Source of the DNA: a virus
Direction: 5' to 3' (one strand)
DNA: 51,569 bases
IMG/VR virus record: IMGVR_UViG_3300047333_000128
Location: 1-51,569 of that record
Shown here: positions 6,285 to 13,273 of the stretch, in pieces
Layout: each line of letters begins with the position of its first letter
How positions within the stretch are numbered: position 1 is the stretch's first letter
Program-made: the position numbers and the translations under genes
Notes under the pieces: generated by a model
The model's input: only the letters and a program-made list of their open reading frames with translations
Databases searched by the model: none
Told to the model about the DNA's origin: nothing

Positions 6285-6560
6285 TAGATAACTAAGGTGA
6301 AATCCGGGGAAACTAGACGCGTAGGCCCGTAACAGTTTCAAGTAGCGAGTACAAAGCCTCTGATCCGGCCAAGCGCCATTGCATCAGAGTCCGTTGCGAA
6401 AGACGGAGTAGCAAACGAAACTTAGATTAGCGGGATAACGGGGTGCCTACCGCCGCGTAGCGGCATGGGGAGGTTCGACGGACTAGACAACGAACGGGCT
6501 GACCGGATACTGCGGGAAGGCAAAGGGACATCGTTTGAACGGTGTCTCTCTTCTTTTGAT
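6285..6560 (+). ncRNA. candidate highly structured non-coding RNA
   Basis: No credible coding frame, but dense pairing. Local hairpins: GAAACT/AGTTTC (6309-6339), CTCTGAT/ATCAGAG (6358-6389), TCCGT/ACGGA (6390-6406), GCCGC/GCGGC (6452-6464), GTTCG/CGAAC (6473-6495) and a strong 10-bp hairpin at about 6525-6548. Two nested long-range helices can close the domain: ATCCGG (6302-6307) with CCGGAT (6503-6508), and GCCCGT (6325-6330) with ACGGGC (6494-6499). Some pairings compete. A terminator follows at 6576-6604, so a plus-strand RNA of about 320 bases is likely. I found no match by eye to tmRNA, RNase P, SRP or tRNA. Exact ends and strand are uncertain. Confidence 0.5.
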
Positions 6561-6575
6561 CGAGCGCAAAAGAAA

Positions 6576-6604
6576 GAAGCCTGTGTCATCTCTGCACAGG
6601 CTTC
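6576..6604. terminator. bidirectional intrinsic terminator
   Basis: A perfect 10-bp stem GAAGCCTGTG / CACAGGCTTC with a 9-base loop, followed by TTCTTTG rightward and TTCTTTCTTTTG leftward. It would end both the candidate RNA to its left and the leftward operon 9425-6762. Confidence 0.75.
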
Positions 6605-6761
6605 TTCTTTGCTACGACCGGCACGCATCGAATCGGTCGTTGCTATGTGTCGCTACTAATCACGTGCCGTGCGACGTCGGCAGTGCCTACCATGTGGCTC
6701 GCTTCCGCACGATTGCTCCCCACACCGGAGGTGATTAGTCGAGGTTCCCATTTCGGCGGAG
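6605..6761. other. gene-free spacer
   Basis: Between the terminator and the end of the gene at 6762 I see no convincing frame, promoter or stable hairpin. Together with 6160-6604 this makes about 600 bases without protein genes. Confidence 0.5.
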
Positions 6762-7058
6762 CTAGGACTGATTTCCTACCGTACCGCCGGACTCCATCGA
6801 ACCGCCACCGGACGAGGGAGCAGGAACTTCATCGAATGCCGGTGACGCGTTTGCGTCATGATCCGACTTCGGCACGTCGGTCTCGATCACCGGATCGACG
6901 TCGCTTGCGCGGTCATCCGTCACCGGCCCGCCAAACGAAGTTGCGTGGCTAACATCGTCCACCGGTTCGTCCGTTGCAAGCGGTTCGAAGTCGGTTTGCT
7001 CGATCACGTCTTCGTCAGGTGCGACTTCTTCGCTGGGTTCTTCGTACTCGTCGGACAT
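6762..7058 (-). CDS. highly acidic, low-complexity protein, 98 aa
   Basis: Dominated by Asp, Glu, Pro, Val and Ser, with a Gly/Ser-rich C-terminus; probably disordered. AAGGAT lies 8 bases before the ATG. Very acidic small phage proteins can mimic DNA and bind host DNA-handling enzymes, but nothing here is specific enough to claim that. It is the last gene of the leftward 9425-6762 group and has its own upstream hairpin (7086-7109). Confidence 0.55.
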   Translation of the reverse strand: MSDEYEEPSEEVAPDEDVIEQTDFEPLATDEPVDDVSHATSFGGPVTDDRASDVDPVIETDVPKSDHDANASPAFDEVPAPSSGGGSMESGGTVGNQS

Positions 7059-7085
7059 GCGTTTGATCCTTCATTGGAAATGCAA

Positions 7086-7109
7086 GTACGTGGCCTAGAG
7101 ACCACGTAC
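7086..7109. promoter_or_regulatory. perfect 8-bp hairpin between genes
   Basis: GTACGTGG / CCACGTAC with an 8-base loop, in the gap between the genes at 7127 and 7058. No T tract follows on either strand, so it is more likely an RNA-processing, pausing or stability element than a full terminator. Confidence 0.45.
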
Positions 7110-7126
7110 CCGCATTCGCCGCTAAC

Positions 7127-7330
7127 TTACCAAAGACCGCCGAGATTCGAGGCTTTGAAATCGTCTTCTGGGACGATGAAGAACGAATCGGATTGCCGGT
7201 GCGGTGGATACGCTAACTGCAATGCAGCTTGCGTGAATAGTTCTTTGCGACCATCGTCGTGCAGAACATAGAAGCGCGGCATGATAGGCGGAGCTACGTT
7301 GACGTGTGCGTTAATGGTTTGCGTTTGCAC
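7127..7330 (-). CDS. small hypothetical protein, 67 aa
   Basis: GTG at 7330 is chosen because GGAG stands seven bases upstream; ATG at 7378 would overlap the previous gene by 68 bases and ATG at 7282 lacks a site. The conserved-looking part is the last 50 residues, with a short aromatic beta pattern (RFYVLHDDGR, then SFFIVPEDDF). No family recognised. Confidence 0.45.
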   Translation of the reverse strand: MQTQTINAHVNVAPPIMPRFYVLHDDGRKELFTQAALQLAYPPHRQSDSFFIVPEDDFKASNLGGLW

Positions 7331-7757
7331 CAATCCACTCCGATGTGTAGGTGTTGTCACGCGCAGCTTGTTTGGCACGTAGTTCTTCCACCGTCGATGC
7401 GATGATCGTGTCGGGGAACGTATGCTCGAAGCTGCCCAGGGATTTCCATTTCGAGACTTCGTTCTGAACGAACGCTATCTCTTCAGCGGTAAGGTCGCGC
7501 GATTCGCCATCCTCGTCAACACCGGCGAAGACGAGCGTGCCGTACAAGGGCACGCCGGTCTGCGTCATGCGATTGGGAGTGAGGCCAATCAAGAGACCTT
7601 CATCATGATAGTACACGCCGATATCGTGCGTCAGTTGCGAGACGCTGAACCCGCCACCGACGAGCGCACGAAACGATTGGAAGTCATCCGAGATGACGAG
7701 CGGTAAGGCATCGCAACCGGGATGCAGCACGAGCACGCGTTGCGTCTTAGTTGCCAT
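7311..7757 (-). CDS. DUF3846-like protein, 148 aa
   Basis: The N-terminal 95 residues follow the DUF3846 pattern as I know it: a beta strand VLVLHPG, a 'GG' turn (ALVGGGFSV, about residues 31-39), an NR-type turn (LTPNRM, about 60-65), a GTLVFAG strand and an acidic LTAEE helix. Members occur in phages and plasmids; the biochemical role is unknown. ATG at 7757 lies inside the end of the upstream gene; the longer open frame to 8180 is a shadow. A 50-residue helical tail follows the domain. Confidence 0.6.
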   Translation of the reverse strand: MATKTQRVLVLHPGCDALPLVISDDFQSFRALVGGGFSVSQLTHDIGVYYHDEGLLIGLTPNRMTQTGVPLYGTLVFAGVDEDGESRDLTAEEIAFVQNEVSKWKSLGSFEHTFPDTIIASTVEELRAKQAARDNTYTSEWIGANANH

Positions 7758-8319
7758 TCTGCGAACCCTCCAACCACGTCGGGTACTGATCGATCGTCTT
7801 GATTTCCATTGAAGCTGCGGCATCGCGTTCCGCGATTTCCTCTTCGAGTTTTTTCTTGGCGTCGTCGAAGTTTCGTTGTGCAACTCGCACGTCGCGCTCG
7901 TACTGATTGAGAATTGCACTTTTCGCAGCTTCAGCCGTTCCGAAGTACGCGTGCGCGAGATAGTGATCTTTGGGTTGTGCCGGTAGCATGTGCGAACGCG
8001 CTTCTTCGCTGAATCCGATTTCGCTTCCATCGGCACTGATCTTACGAATGACGCTCGATGAAACGCGCGCAGGCTTTTTGATCGACTTGCCTTGTTCGTA
8101 GCTGTACTCGTGTTCCGGCATCCAGCCACGCCACACTTTGCTTCCGACCGTAACGACCGTACCGTCTTGCAGCGTTGCACGACGACCGGACTTCGCGATG
8201 ATCTTCTTGTTGATCGTCGCTAGTTGCGCTTCGAGCGCATCGCGTACCGTGCGTGTGAGATTGGGTTCGCGTAGCGCGCGTTCGATGTCTTGCTTCTGAT
8301 CTGATAGTAATGCGGGCAT
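7747..8319 (-). CDS. hypothetical protein with C-terminal coiled coil, 190 aa
   Basis: Residues about 1-40 are helical, about 45-75 contain a small beta region (ATLQDGTVVTVGSKVWRGW), and about 135-175 form a strong coiled coil rich in Lys, Glu and Ala. No family recognised. AAGGAA lies about ten bases before the ATG. It overlaps the DUF3846-like gene by 11 bases. Confidence 0.55.
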   Translation of the reverse strand: MPALLSDQKQDIERALREPNLTRTVRDALEAQLATINKKIIAKSGRRATLQDGTVVTVGSKVWRGWMPEHEYSYEQGKSIKKPARVSSSVIRKISADGSEIGFSEEARSHMLPAQPKDHYLAHAYFGTAEAAKSAILNQYERDVRVAQRNFDDAKKKLEEEIAERDAAASMEIKTIDQYPTWLEGSQNGN

Positions 8320-8359
8320 TGAAACGATTCCTTATGGATTGAGATGATGAAAGGTGTTA

Positions 8360-8391
8360 GGTGCGACCGGTAGAGATGATCCGGTCGCACC
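8360..8391. promoter_or_regulatory. perfect 11-bp intergenic hairpin
   Basis: GGTGCGACCGG / CCGGTCGCACC with a 10-base loop, between the end of the DUF932-like gene and the next gene. No T run follows leftward, so a partial terminator or processing site that sets relative expression is more likely than full termination. Confidence 0.5.
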
Positions 8392-8399
8392 TAGCGGAG

Positions 8400-9425
8400 T
8401 TACTTAGCGAGGATCAACTCCATAGCTTTGTCTTTGAGAACCGTGTCTTCAAAGCTGCGGATGAAGGCGTTCGCCTCTTTGTTCTCGCCGCGCGATGCGC
8501 GCATGTGGTCCGAGAAGTCTGCGACTGCGTTGTACGCACCCCAACCCGTGTTGCGGATGTTGTTGAGGTTTTCGACGTTGAACGCGTCGAGCAGCGCCAT
8601 GCGCGTGTTCTCGTTGACCGTCTTCGCGCGACTGCACGCGTCGTCGGCCGGGGTCGGGTAAAGCTGATCCATCAGCTTCTCGAAGTCTTTCTCGCTGAAC
8701 TTGATTGCGAGAAGTTCATTCGCTTTCGCTTCGAAGTTCTTGTAGTAGAGCGACGTCAAGTTCATTGCCTTGACCGCTTCCGCAATACGCTCTTCGTAGT
8801 TGACCGTATGCTTGATCGACGAGAAGCGAATGTCGCCCTTGCCGCTCGCACCGGCGAGTGCCGCGTTCAGCGTGTTTTGGCAAACCACGCGAATCGGCGT
8901 GCGTGCAAGCTGGATTGCACCGCGACCATCGTGCGCACTCGTGAGCACGAAGAACTTGGTGATCTCTTCACCGGCGATGAGAAGGTTCTCGGGAAGACGC
9001 GCGTTGATGAACACCTTGCGTCCGTCGAAGAGGCAACCGGCAGTGTCGTACACCGCTCCGCCATCTTGCGCAACAATCGAATCCATGATGTCGAGCAATT
9101 CGCGATTGCGAACGAGCGGATACTTTTCGCCGACGACTCCGTACGAGTAACCGTCGCTTGCACGCGACACGTGACGGAAGCCAGGAATTTCTTTCATGTC
9201 GGCATCGAAGAGTTTGCCAATCTGCGGTTCGAACTGATCGAATCCGCTTTGCGCATACACTTCGTCGCTCGTCATGCATTGCGCAACCGACGTGCCGAGA
9301 CCATGCCACGGGGTAGACGGTTCGTTCTCGTTTTGAACGTACACGAACGCAGCATCAGCTTTGCCGTGGATGCCGTTGCCGTCGATTTCTTGACCGGTTT
9401 TACGTGAGGCTAAACGATGTGCCAT
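8400..9425 (-). CDS. DUF932/TIGR03299-like phage-plasmid protein, 341 aa
   Basis: Matches the layout of the DUF932 (phage/plasmid-like TIGR03299) family: an N-terminal PWHGLG motif (residues about 39-44), a VVGEKYPLVRN stretch (about 97-107) and a core with RVVCQNTL (about 178-185), then a helical C-terminal half. Length is typical. The biochemical activity of the family is not known; members lie in phages, plasmids and integrative elements, often near replication or anti-defence genes. Here it heads a leftward operon. AAGGAG is 14 bases before the ATG, an unusually long spacing filled by the same TCATCTCACC block seen before the 2881 gene. Confidence 0.75.
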   Translation of the reverse strand: MAHRLASRKTGQEIDGNGIHGKADAAFVYVQNENEPSTPWHGLGTSVAQCMTSDEVYAQSGFDQFEPQIGKLFDADMKEIPGFRHVSRASDGYSYGVVGEKYPLVRNRELLDIMDSIVAQDGGAVYDTAGCLFDGRKVFINARLPENLLIAGEEITKFFVLTSAHDGRGAIQLARTPIRVVCQNTLNAALAGASGKGDIRFSSIKHTVNYEERIAEAVKAMNLTSLYYKNFEAKANELLAIKFSEKDFEKLMDQLYPTPADDACSRAKTVNENTRMALLDAFNVENLNNIRNTGWGAYNAVADFSDHMRASRGENKEANAFIRSFEDTVLKDKAMELILAK

Positions 9426-9429
9426 ATAA

Positions 9430-9523
9430 GGTGAGATGACTCCTTAGTGTGCCCAGGTGGGCGGTGCTGTATGAACCTACTAACCTGTTTCGTTAGTAGA
9501 TGGTTGCCGTCCTGCGCTACAAT
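9430..9523. promoter_or_regulatory. repeated control cassette, copy B
   Basis: GGTGAGATGACTCC (9430-9443), an inverted repeat CTACTAAC/GTTAGTAG (about 9475-9499), GTTAGTAGATGGTTGC (9492-9507) and TACAAT (9518-9523), with the same 10-base gap as in copy A. GCCCAGGTGGGC lies between. Rightward it would start the late structural transcript at about 9530; leftward it faces the DUF932-like gene. ATCTACTAAC recurs inverted at 9627-9636. Confidence 0.55.
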
Positions 9524-9529
9524 CTGCGT

Positions 9530-9740
9530 CTTTTAGGCGGTTGTGACGTGGCGCACAGGCCGGATCGAGAACCCCCATACCTCGCATTCTCAACCCGCCG
9601 TTCCCCGGCGGATGGGACCTCCTGCATCTACTAACCACGCAGATAGCTATATGGTTGCACCGGCCGGGTACGATCTTCCTGTTCTCTGTCCGGTCCTATC
9701 CCTCCATGCTAGTTGTTCCGCTTGGAGTGATGGAGGGCCG
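9530..9740 (+). ncRNA. structured 5' leader of the late operon
   Basis: A gene-free stretch of over 300 bases precedes the first structural gene. Helices: GAGAA/TTCTC (about 9567-9590), CCGCCG/CGGCGG (9595-9611), ATGGGACC/GGTCCTAT (9612-9699, one G-U pair) and a perfect CCCTCCAT/ATGGAGGG (9700-9737). The 120 bases after it hold an open frame in phase with the 9857 gene but without a usual start codon. The segment could be a cis-regulatory leader or a separate RNA. Confidence 0.45.
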
Positions 9741-9856
9741 CGCACATTCGCGTTCGTGCAGCTAACAGTCAGACCACCGTAGGGCAGCTTAATCGCAACC
9801 GCCCTATTCGTGTTGTCTCGCTGCCGCGCAAGACGATCAAGATTCGCAAGGATCGT

Positions 9857-11518
9857 ATGAACGAAGCCGACCGTGCAGCGACCGGCAAGTTTGCCGCCGA
9901 CAAGCACACGGCGCAAGCGCGCGAGCACGTACTCGCTGCGTCGATTGCAACGAACTCGAATGACATGGATGAAGCTGGGCGTCGCATTGATAGCGCGATG
10001 ATCCACACGTCGCATTCGCAGAACGCAAACGCACCGAAGGCTATGGCATCATTGCAGCAAGCAAAAGATGCACACGGCACCGGCAATGCGCACGACATTC
10101 AACGCAATCTCGACACGGCGTATCAACATCTTCAGGGATTACCAAACACGCTTCTGAAGATGAAGAAAGTCCGCGAATCTGATCCGAACAAACCGTTGAT
10201 CGAAACGCTGACGTTCTTTCCGAAGTTTATCGAAGGTTCGTACGATCCGGCCGCGCGTACATTCAGCGTCGATATCATCAACGAAGGTTTGGGCAATCGG
10301 CGCGACAAGCATTTCTACACGCCGGAAGCATTACGCGACGCTGTTAAGAACGGCGTCTTCGATGGTGCGCAAGCATACGCAGACCATCCTTCAAAGTTTG
10401 ACGATCAGAACCGGCCGGAACGTTCGGTACGTGATCTGATTGGCTATTACTTCGATGACCAAATCATCGAATCGCAAAATGGCGTCACGATCCGCGCGAA
10501 ACTCAAAATTCAAGAGGGTTGTGATTGGGCGCTTGGCCTCATCAAAGAGGCTATCGACTACAACAAAAAATTTCCCGAGAAGACGTATGTCGGCATTTCC
10601 ATTAACGCCGATGGTGACACCGCACCTAACGAACGGAATGGTCAACAAGTAAACGACGTAACCAAGATAACCGAAGCGTTCAGTGCAGACATGGTGACGA
10701 AGCCTGCGCGCGGCGGCAAATTCCTCCAACTCGTAGAGAACCGTAGCGGTTCTCACAAAGGAGCAACAGTGGGACTAAAGCTAGTCGATGCCGCTACGCA
10801 AATCGAAAAGCTGGCGGAAGGCGAAGAAGTTGATCCGGCAGTCTTGAAGTCGATTGCGAAAGAAATTCGCGAATCGGAAGCGGCGAAAAAAGAAGCACAA
10901 GGCGACGTTGATGACATGTCCAAGAAGGGCTCGTCAAACAACAAAGTCGGTCTCGATCAGATGTCCGAGGGACAGAAGACGAAGTGGAACGCGCAATTCG
11001 GTGAAGCAAAGAAATCGAATTGGGAATCGATGGATGAATCTGCAAAGTCGAAGTGGATGACGGACAATGCAGACCCCGCCGGTTCCGATGGCGATCAGAC
11101 TGAATCGAAGAAGCGCGAAGCAGCGGCAGCAGACGCCCAGAATCGTTTGCTTGAAGCTGCGAAACAGAAAGCACTCGCCGAAGCTGCAGGCGGTGGCGAA
11201 GACGAACTCGCGCGCTTGCGTCGCGAGAACGCGCAGCTTCAGGCCGAGAAGACGATGCGTGAAAGCGTCGCGCTTGCAACGGCCAAGTTGCGCGAATCGA
11301 AGATTCCGCCGGGTGCATTCAAACGCACTCTGTCGGATATGGTCGGTAAGTCGGCAACTGAAATGGATGACATCATTCGGGGAACCGAGGAATTCATCGA
11401 ATCGGTTGGCGGCGCAAACAGCAAAGCGTCAGGTGCGGGCGGCGGTTCGATTCCATTGCGTGAATCGGAGAAGTCGGAAAACACTTCGCTTATTCTCTTG
11501 GGCTTGGTGGAGGACTAA
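9857..11518 (+). CDS. head maturation protease fused to scaffold, 553 aa
   Basis: Residues about 1-105 are helical and of unknown role. Residues about 110-300 resemble phage capsid proteases: a strand-rich core with AYADHP (His about 178), a VRDLIGYYFDDQ segment, VGISINADG (candidate catalytic Ser about 249) and a closing VTKPARGGKFLQLVE. Residues about 305-553 are charged, coiled-coil scaffold-like sequence. The order protease then scaffold in one frame, followed by decoration and capsid genes, is the lambda C/Nu3 plan. The site before ATG 9857 is weak (AAGGAT, 3 bases away), and the frame stays open upstream to 9731, so the N-terminus is uncertain. Confidence 0.7.
   Translation: MNEADRAATGKFAADKHTAQAREHVLAASIATNSNDMDEAGRRIDSAMIHTSHSQNANAPKAMASLQQAKDAHGTGNAHDIQRNLDTAYQHLQGLPNTLLKMKKVRESDPNKPLIETLTFFPKFIEGSYDPAARTFSVDIINEGLGNRRDKHFYTPEALRDAVKNGVFDGAQAYADHPSKFDDQNRPERSVRDLIGYYFDDQIIESQNGVTIRAKLKIQEGCDWALGLIKEAIDYNKKFPEKTYVGISINADGDTAPNERNGQQVNDVTKITEAFSADMVTKPARGGKFLQLVENRSGSHKGATVGLKLVDAATQIEKLAEGEEVDPAVLKSIAKEIRESEAAKKEAQGDVDDMSKKGSSNNKVGLDQMSEGQKTKWNAQFGEAKKSNWESMDESAKSKWMTDNADPAGSDGDQTESKKREAAAADAQNRLLEAAKQKALAEAAGGGEDELARLRRENAQLQAEKTMRESVALATAKLRESKIPPGAFKRTLSDMVGKSATEMDDIIRGTEEFIESVGGANSKASGAGGGSIPLRESEKSENTSLILLGLVED
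10736..10763 (+). promoter_or_regulatory. hairpin plus internal ribosome binding site
   Basis: GAGAACCG-TAG-CGGTTCTC (10736-10754) is a perfect 8-bp hairpin inside the protease-scaffold frame. AAAGGAG (10757-10763) follows 2 bases later, and an in-frame GTG lies 5 bases beyond. The hairpin would keep the site free of upstream pairing or mark a processing point. Confidence 0.6.
10769..11518 (+). CDS. nested scaffold protein, internal in-frame start, 249 aa
   Basis: Translation from GTG 10769, codon 305 of the larger frame, would give a 249-aa protein containing only the scaffold part. The sequence is Lys/Glu/Ala/Gln-rich, with a coiled coil at about residues 125-165 and a Gly/Ser-rich stretch before the C-terminal helix. 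Its own strong AAAGGAG site at 5-base spacing supports it. In lambda, Nu3 scaffold is made this way from gene C, giving many scaffold copies per protease; I infer the same role. It would guide capsid assembly and be cleaved by the full-length protease. Confidence 0.65.
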   Translation: MGLKLVDAATQIEKLAEGEEVDPAVLKSIAKEIRESEAAKKEAQGDVDDMSKKGSSNNKVGLDQMSEGQKTKWNAQFGEAKKSNWESMDESAKSKWMTDNADPAGSDGDQTESKKREAAAADAQNRLLEAAKQKALAEAAGGGEDELARLRRENAQLQAEKTMRESVALATAKLRESKIPPGAFKRTLSDMVGKSATEMDDIIRGTEEFIESVGGANSKASGAGGGSIPLRESEKSENTSLILLGLVED

Positions 11519-11521
11519 CCG

Positions 11522-12037
11522 ATGCCGTTAACTGCAACCACGTCGCGCAATCCGTGCGCGATTGACACCTATGATGGTTCGCTTGCCGGTATTCCAATCG
11601 GCGCGGGCGAGGCTATCAACCAAGGCGATATCGTCGTTTGGGACCCGGCACTGAATTCGGGTAACGGCGGACTTCGCACACCGGCGGTTCTCGCTGACAT
11701 GGCGATTTCCGGCGGTGGATTCATCGGTATCGCGGGACAAATGAATCCCGTTGCATCGTTGAATGACGCACTCAACACGTTGCAAATCTTCAACAAGAAC
11801 ATCGTTCGATTGAAGACGACTTCCGGTGAGACGTACAAAATGTTCACCGAAGTCTATTGGAACGATCAGGTGGACGTTCAAACGATCACGACTGCGGCAA
11901 CCGGTGGGCGTACGCGCGTCGGTTACGCAATTCTTCCCGCATACCAAACGATGAACGGTGTGCAGTCGATCACCGGCACCACCAACGGAGAAATCCAAGT
12001 GTGGCTCGTGCCTGCATTCCCGCTCGCTTCGATCTAG
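11522..12037 (+). CDS. probable head decoration protein, 171 aa
   Basis: A Gly/Thr/Val-rich, beta-type protein lying between the protease-scaffold and the major capsid genes, the place of lambda gpD-like decoration proteins. Features include a strand-turn AGIPIGAGEAINQGDIVVWD (residues about 22-41), typical of proteins of the head-stabilising class, and a C-terminal hydrophobic end. The identity rests mostly on position and fold-like composition. Confidence 0.55.
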   Translation: MPLTATTSRNPCAIDTYDGSLAGIPIGAGEAINQGDIVVWDPALNSGNGGLRTPAVLADMAISGGGFIGIAGQMNPVASLNDALNTLQIFNKNIVRLKTTSGETYKMFTEVYWNDQVDVQTITTAATGGRTRVGYAILPAYQTMNGVQSITGTTNGEIQVWLVPAFPLASI

Positions 12038-12064
12038 TCGCTGAAAGCAGAAAGGGCTAAAAAA

Positions 12065-13180
12065 GTGGCGAAAACCAATTTACTCGAACGGCAGACAGCG
12101 GCTATCGAAAAGGTTCAAGGTAAGCTCGCTGAATCGATCAGCAAGTACGGCGTCGATGCAAAGAAGATTCCGTATGACGCTGACGGTTTCTCGTTCAAGA
12201 AACTGTCCGAGAACGCGGAGAAAGTCGCGAACAAGTTTCGCGAAGCAAACTCCGAAACCGTTTTCGGCGCACTGCTACGCTACGGCGTGCAGAATTTCAT
12301 GTTCGATGCGTACAAATCGGTGGACGATTTCGTTTACACCGATTACGTCAACGTGCGCACGTCGAAGAACCGTCAAGAATGGTATGCACCACTCTACGGC
12401 GTCGAGATTCCCCAGGACGTGCCGCTCGGCGGTAAGTTTGAGGACTCGCGCCTCGCCGGTCTCGACGTTGAAGTCGTCAACAAGAAAGTCGGTCGCATCC
12501 TCTCGTTCGAACGCGAACTTGTCGATGACGATCAAACGGGGCAGATTTCGCAGAAGGCGACCGAACTCGGTTCGCGCATGCGTTACAAGGAAGAAGCAGA
12601 CGTCAATGGCGTCGATGTCTTCACGAACGCTCCGCTCGGTCGCGGTCTCACCGGCGTAGCTGGGCAATCGTATACGAATACGATTGGAAATGCTCCGGCC
12701 GCAGGTAACGTGCTGTTGTCGCAAACGGCACTCGAAGCTGCCGACATCGCAATGCATCAAATGGTCGATCCGCTTGGCAACCGTATCATGGTCAAGCCGT
12801 CGATCCTTGTTGTATCGCCCGCCGACAAGTTCAATGCTGCAAAGCTATTGAACTCGACGCTGCAGCCGTCTGTTCCGGGTGCTGCCGGTCAAACCGCTTC
12901 AAGCGCAGCCGCAGGGCTCACCGGTTGGACGATGACCATGAACCCGTTGCAAGGGTTGTACAAACTCAAGGTTTCGCGGTTCCTTCCGACGTCGTATTGG
13001 TTCCTGATCGATCCGACGAGCATCGTGTTCCAGGATCGTGATCCGCTTGAACTGATGCAGGAAGCACGCGATGCGGGCGAGTCGTTTGCTCGGGATGAGT
13101 ATCGGTACCGTGTGCGTCGTCGCTATCAGACGGCAGTGCTCGAATACCGCTACATCTATTGCGGCTACGGCAACTCGTAA
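12065..13180 (+). CDS. major capsid protein, HK97-fold type
   Basis: 371 aa, the usual size for an HK97-type capsid subunit. Helical N-terminal arm (residues about 1-65), then a mixed domain; an LSFERELVDDDQTGQI segment (about 145-160) fits the start of the peripheral domain and spine helix, and the C-terminal half has LDPTS/DRDPLE and a final YRYRVRRRYQTAVLEYRYIY strand that resembles Mu-type capsid C-termini. AAAGGG lies upstream of the GTG. Position after protease, scaffold and decoration genes and before connectors makes the call secure in kind, not in family. Confidence 0.8.
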   Translation: MAKTNLLERQTAAIEKVQGKLAESISKYGVDAKKIPYDADGFSFKKLSENAEKVANKFREANSETVFGALLRYGVQNFMFDAYKSVDDFVYTDYVNVRTSKNRQEWYAPLYGVEIPQDVPLGGKFEDSRLAGLDVEVVNKKVGRILSFERELVDDDQTGQISQKATELGSRMRYKEEADVNGVDVFTNAPLGRGLTGVAGQSYTNTIGNAPAAGNVLLSQTALEAADIAMHQMVDPLGNRIMVKPSILVVSPADKFNAAKLLNSTLQPSVPGAAGQTASSAAAGLTGWTMTMNPLQGLYKLKVSRFLPTSYWFLIDPTSIVFQDRDPLELMQEARDAGESFARDEYRYRVRRRYQTAVLEYRYIYCGYGNS

Positions 13181-13222
13181 AAACGCACAAGCCACTATCG
13201 ATAGTGCGTAATTCAAAGGTAG

Positions 13223-13252
13223 GCGTCGCAGTGTGTGGCTTCACTGCGGCGC
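13223..13252 (+). terminator. hairpin after the capsid gene, probable partial terminator
   Basis: GCGTCGCAGT / ACTGCGGCGC, a 10-bp stem with one G-U pair and a 10-base loop, 43 bases after the capsid stop. There is no long T run, so readthrough to later genes is expected. A near-copy of the stem occurs at 16896-16926. CACTATCGATAGTG, a perfect 14-base palindrome, lies just before it. Confidence 0.5.
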
Positions 13253-13273
13253 TTACCGCCTAAAGGAAGCCAC

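Noticed and set aside
6285-6560. tmRNA, RNase P RNA, tRNA or group I intron
   Set aside because: No CCA-type acceptor end, no T-arm that pairs correctly, and none of the conserved core motifs are present.
6422-6659. Frames of 64-68 codons on both strands in the gene-free region
   Set aside because: Low-complexity Arg/Ser products, no ribosome binding site, overlap with predicted stems and the terminator.
8361-9407. 348-codon plus-strand frame
   Set aside because: It is the antisense shadow of the DUF932-like gene, with Arg/Val/Ala-rich composition.
9543-9782. 79-codon frame in the late leader
   Set aside because: Composition is Pro/Ser/Arg-rich, there is no ribosome binding site, and it coincides with strong RNA stems.
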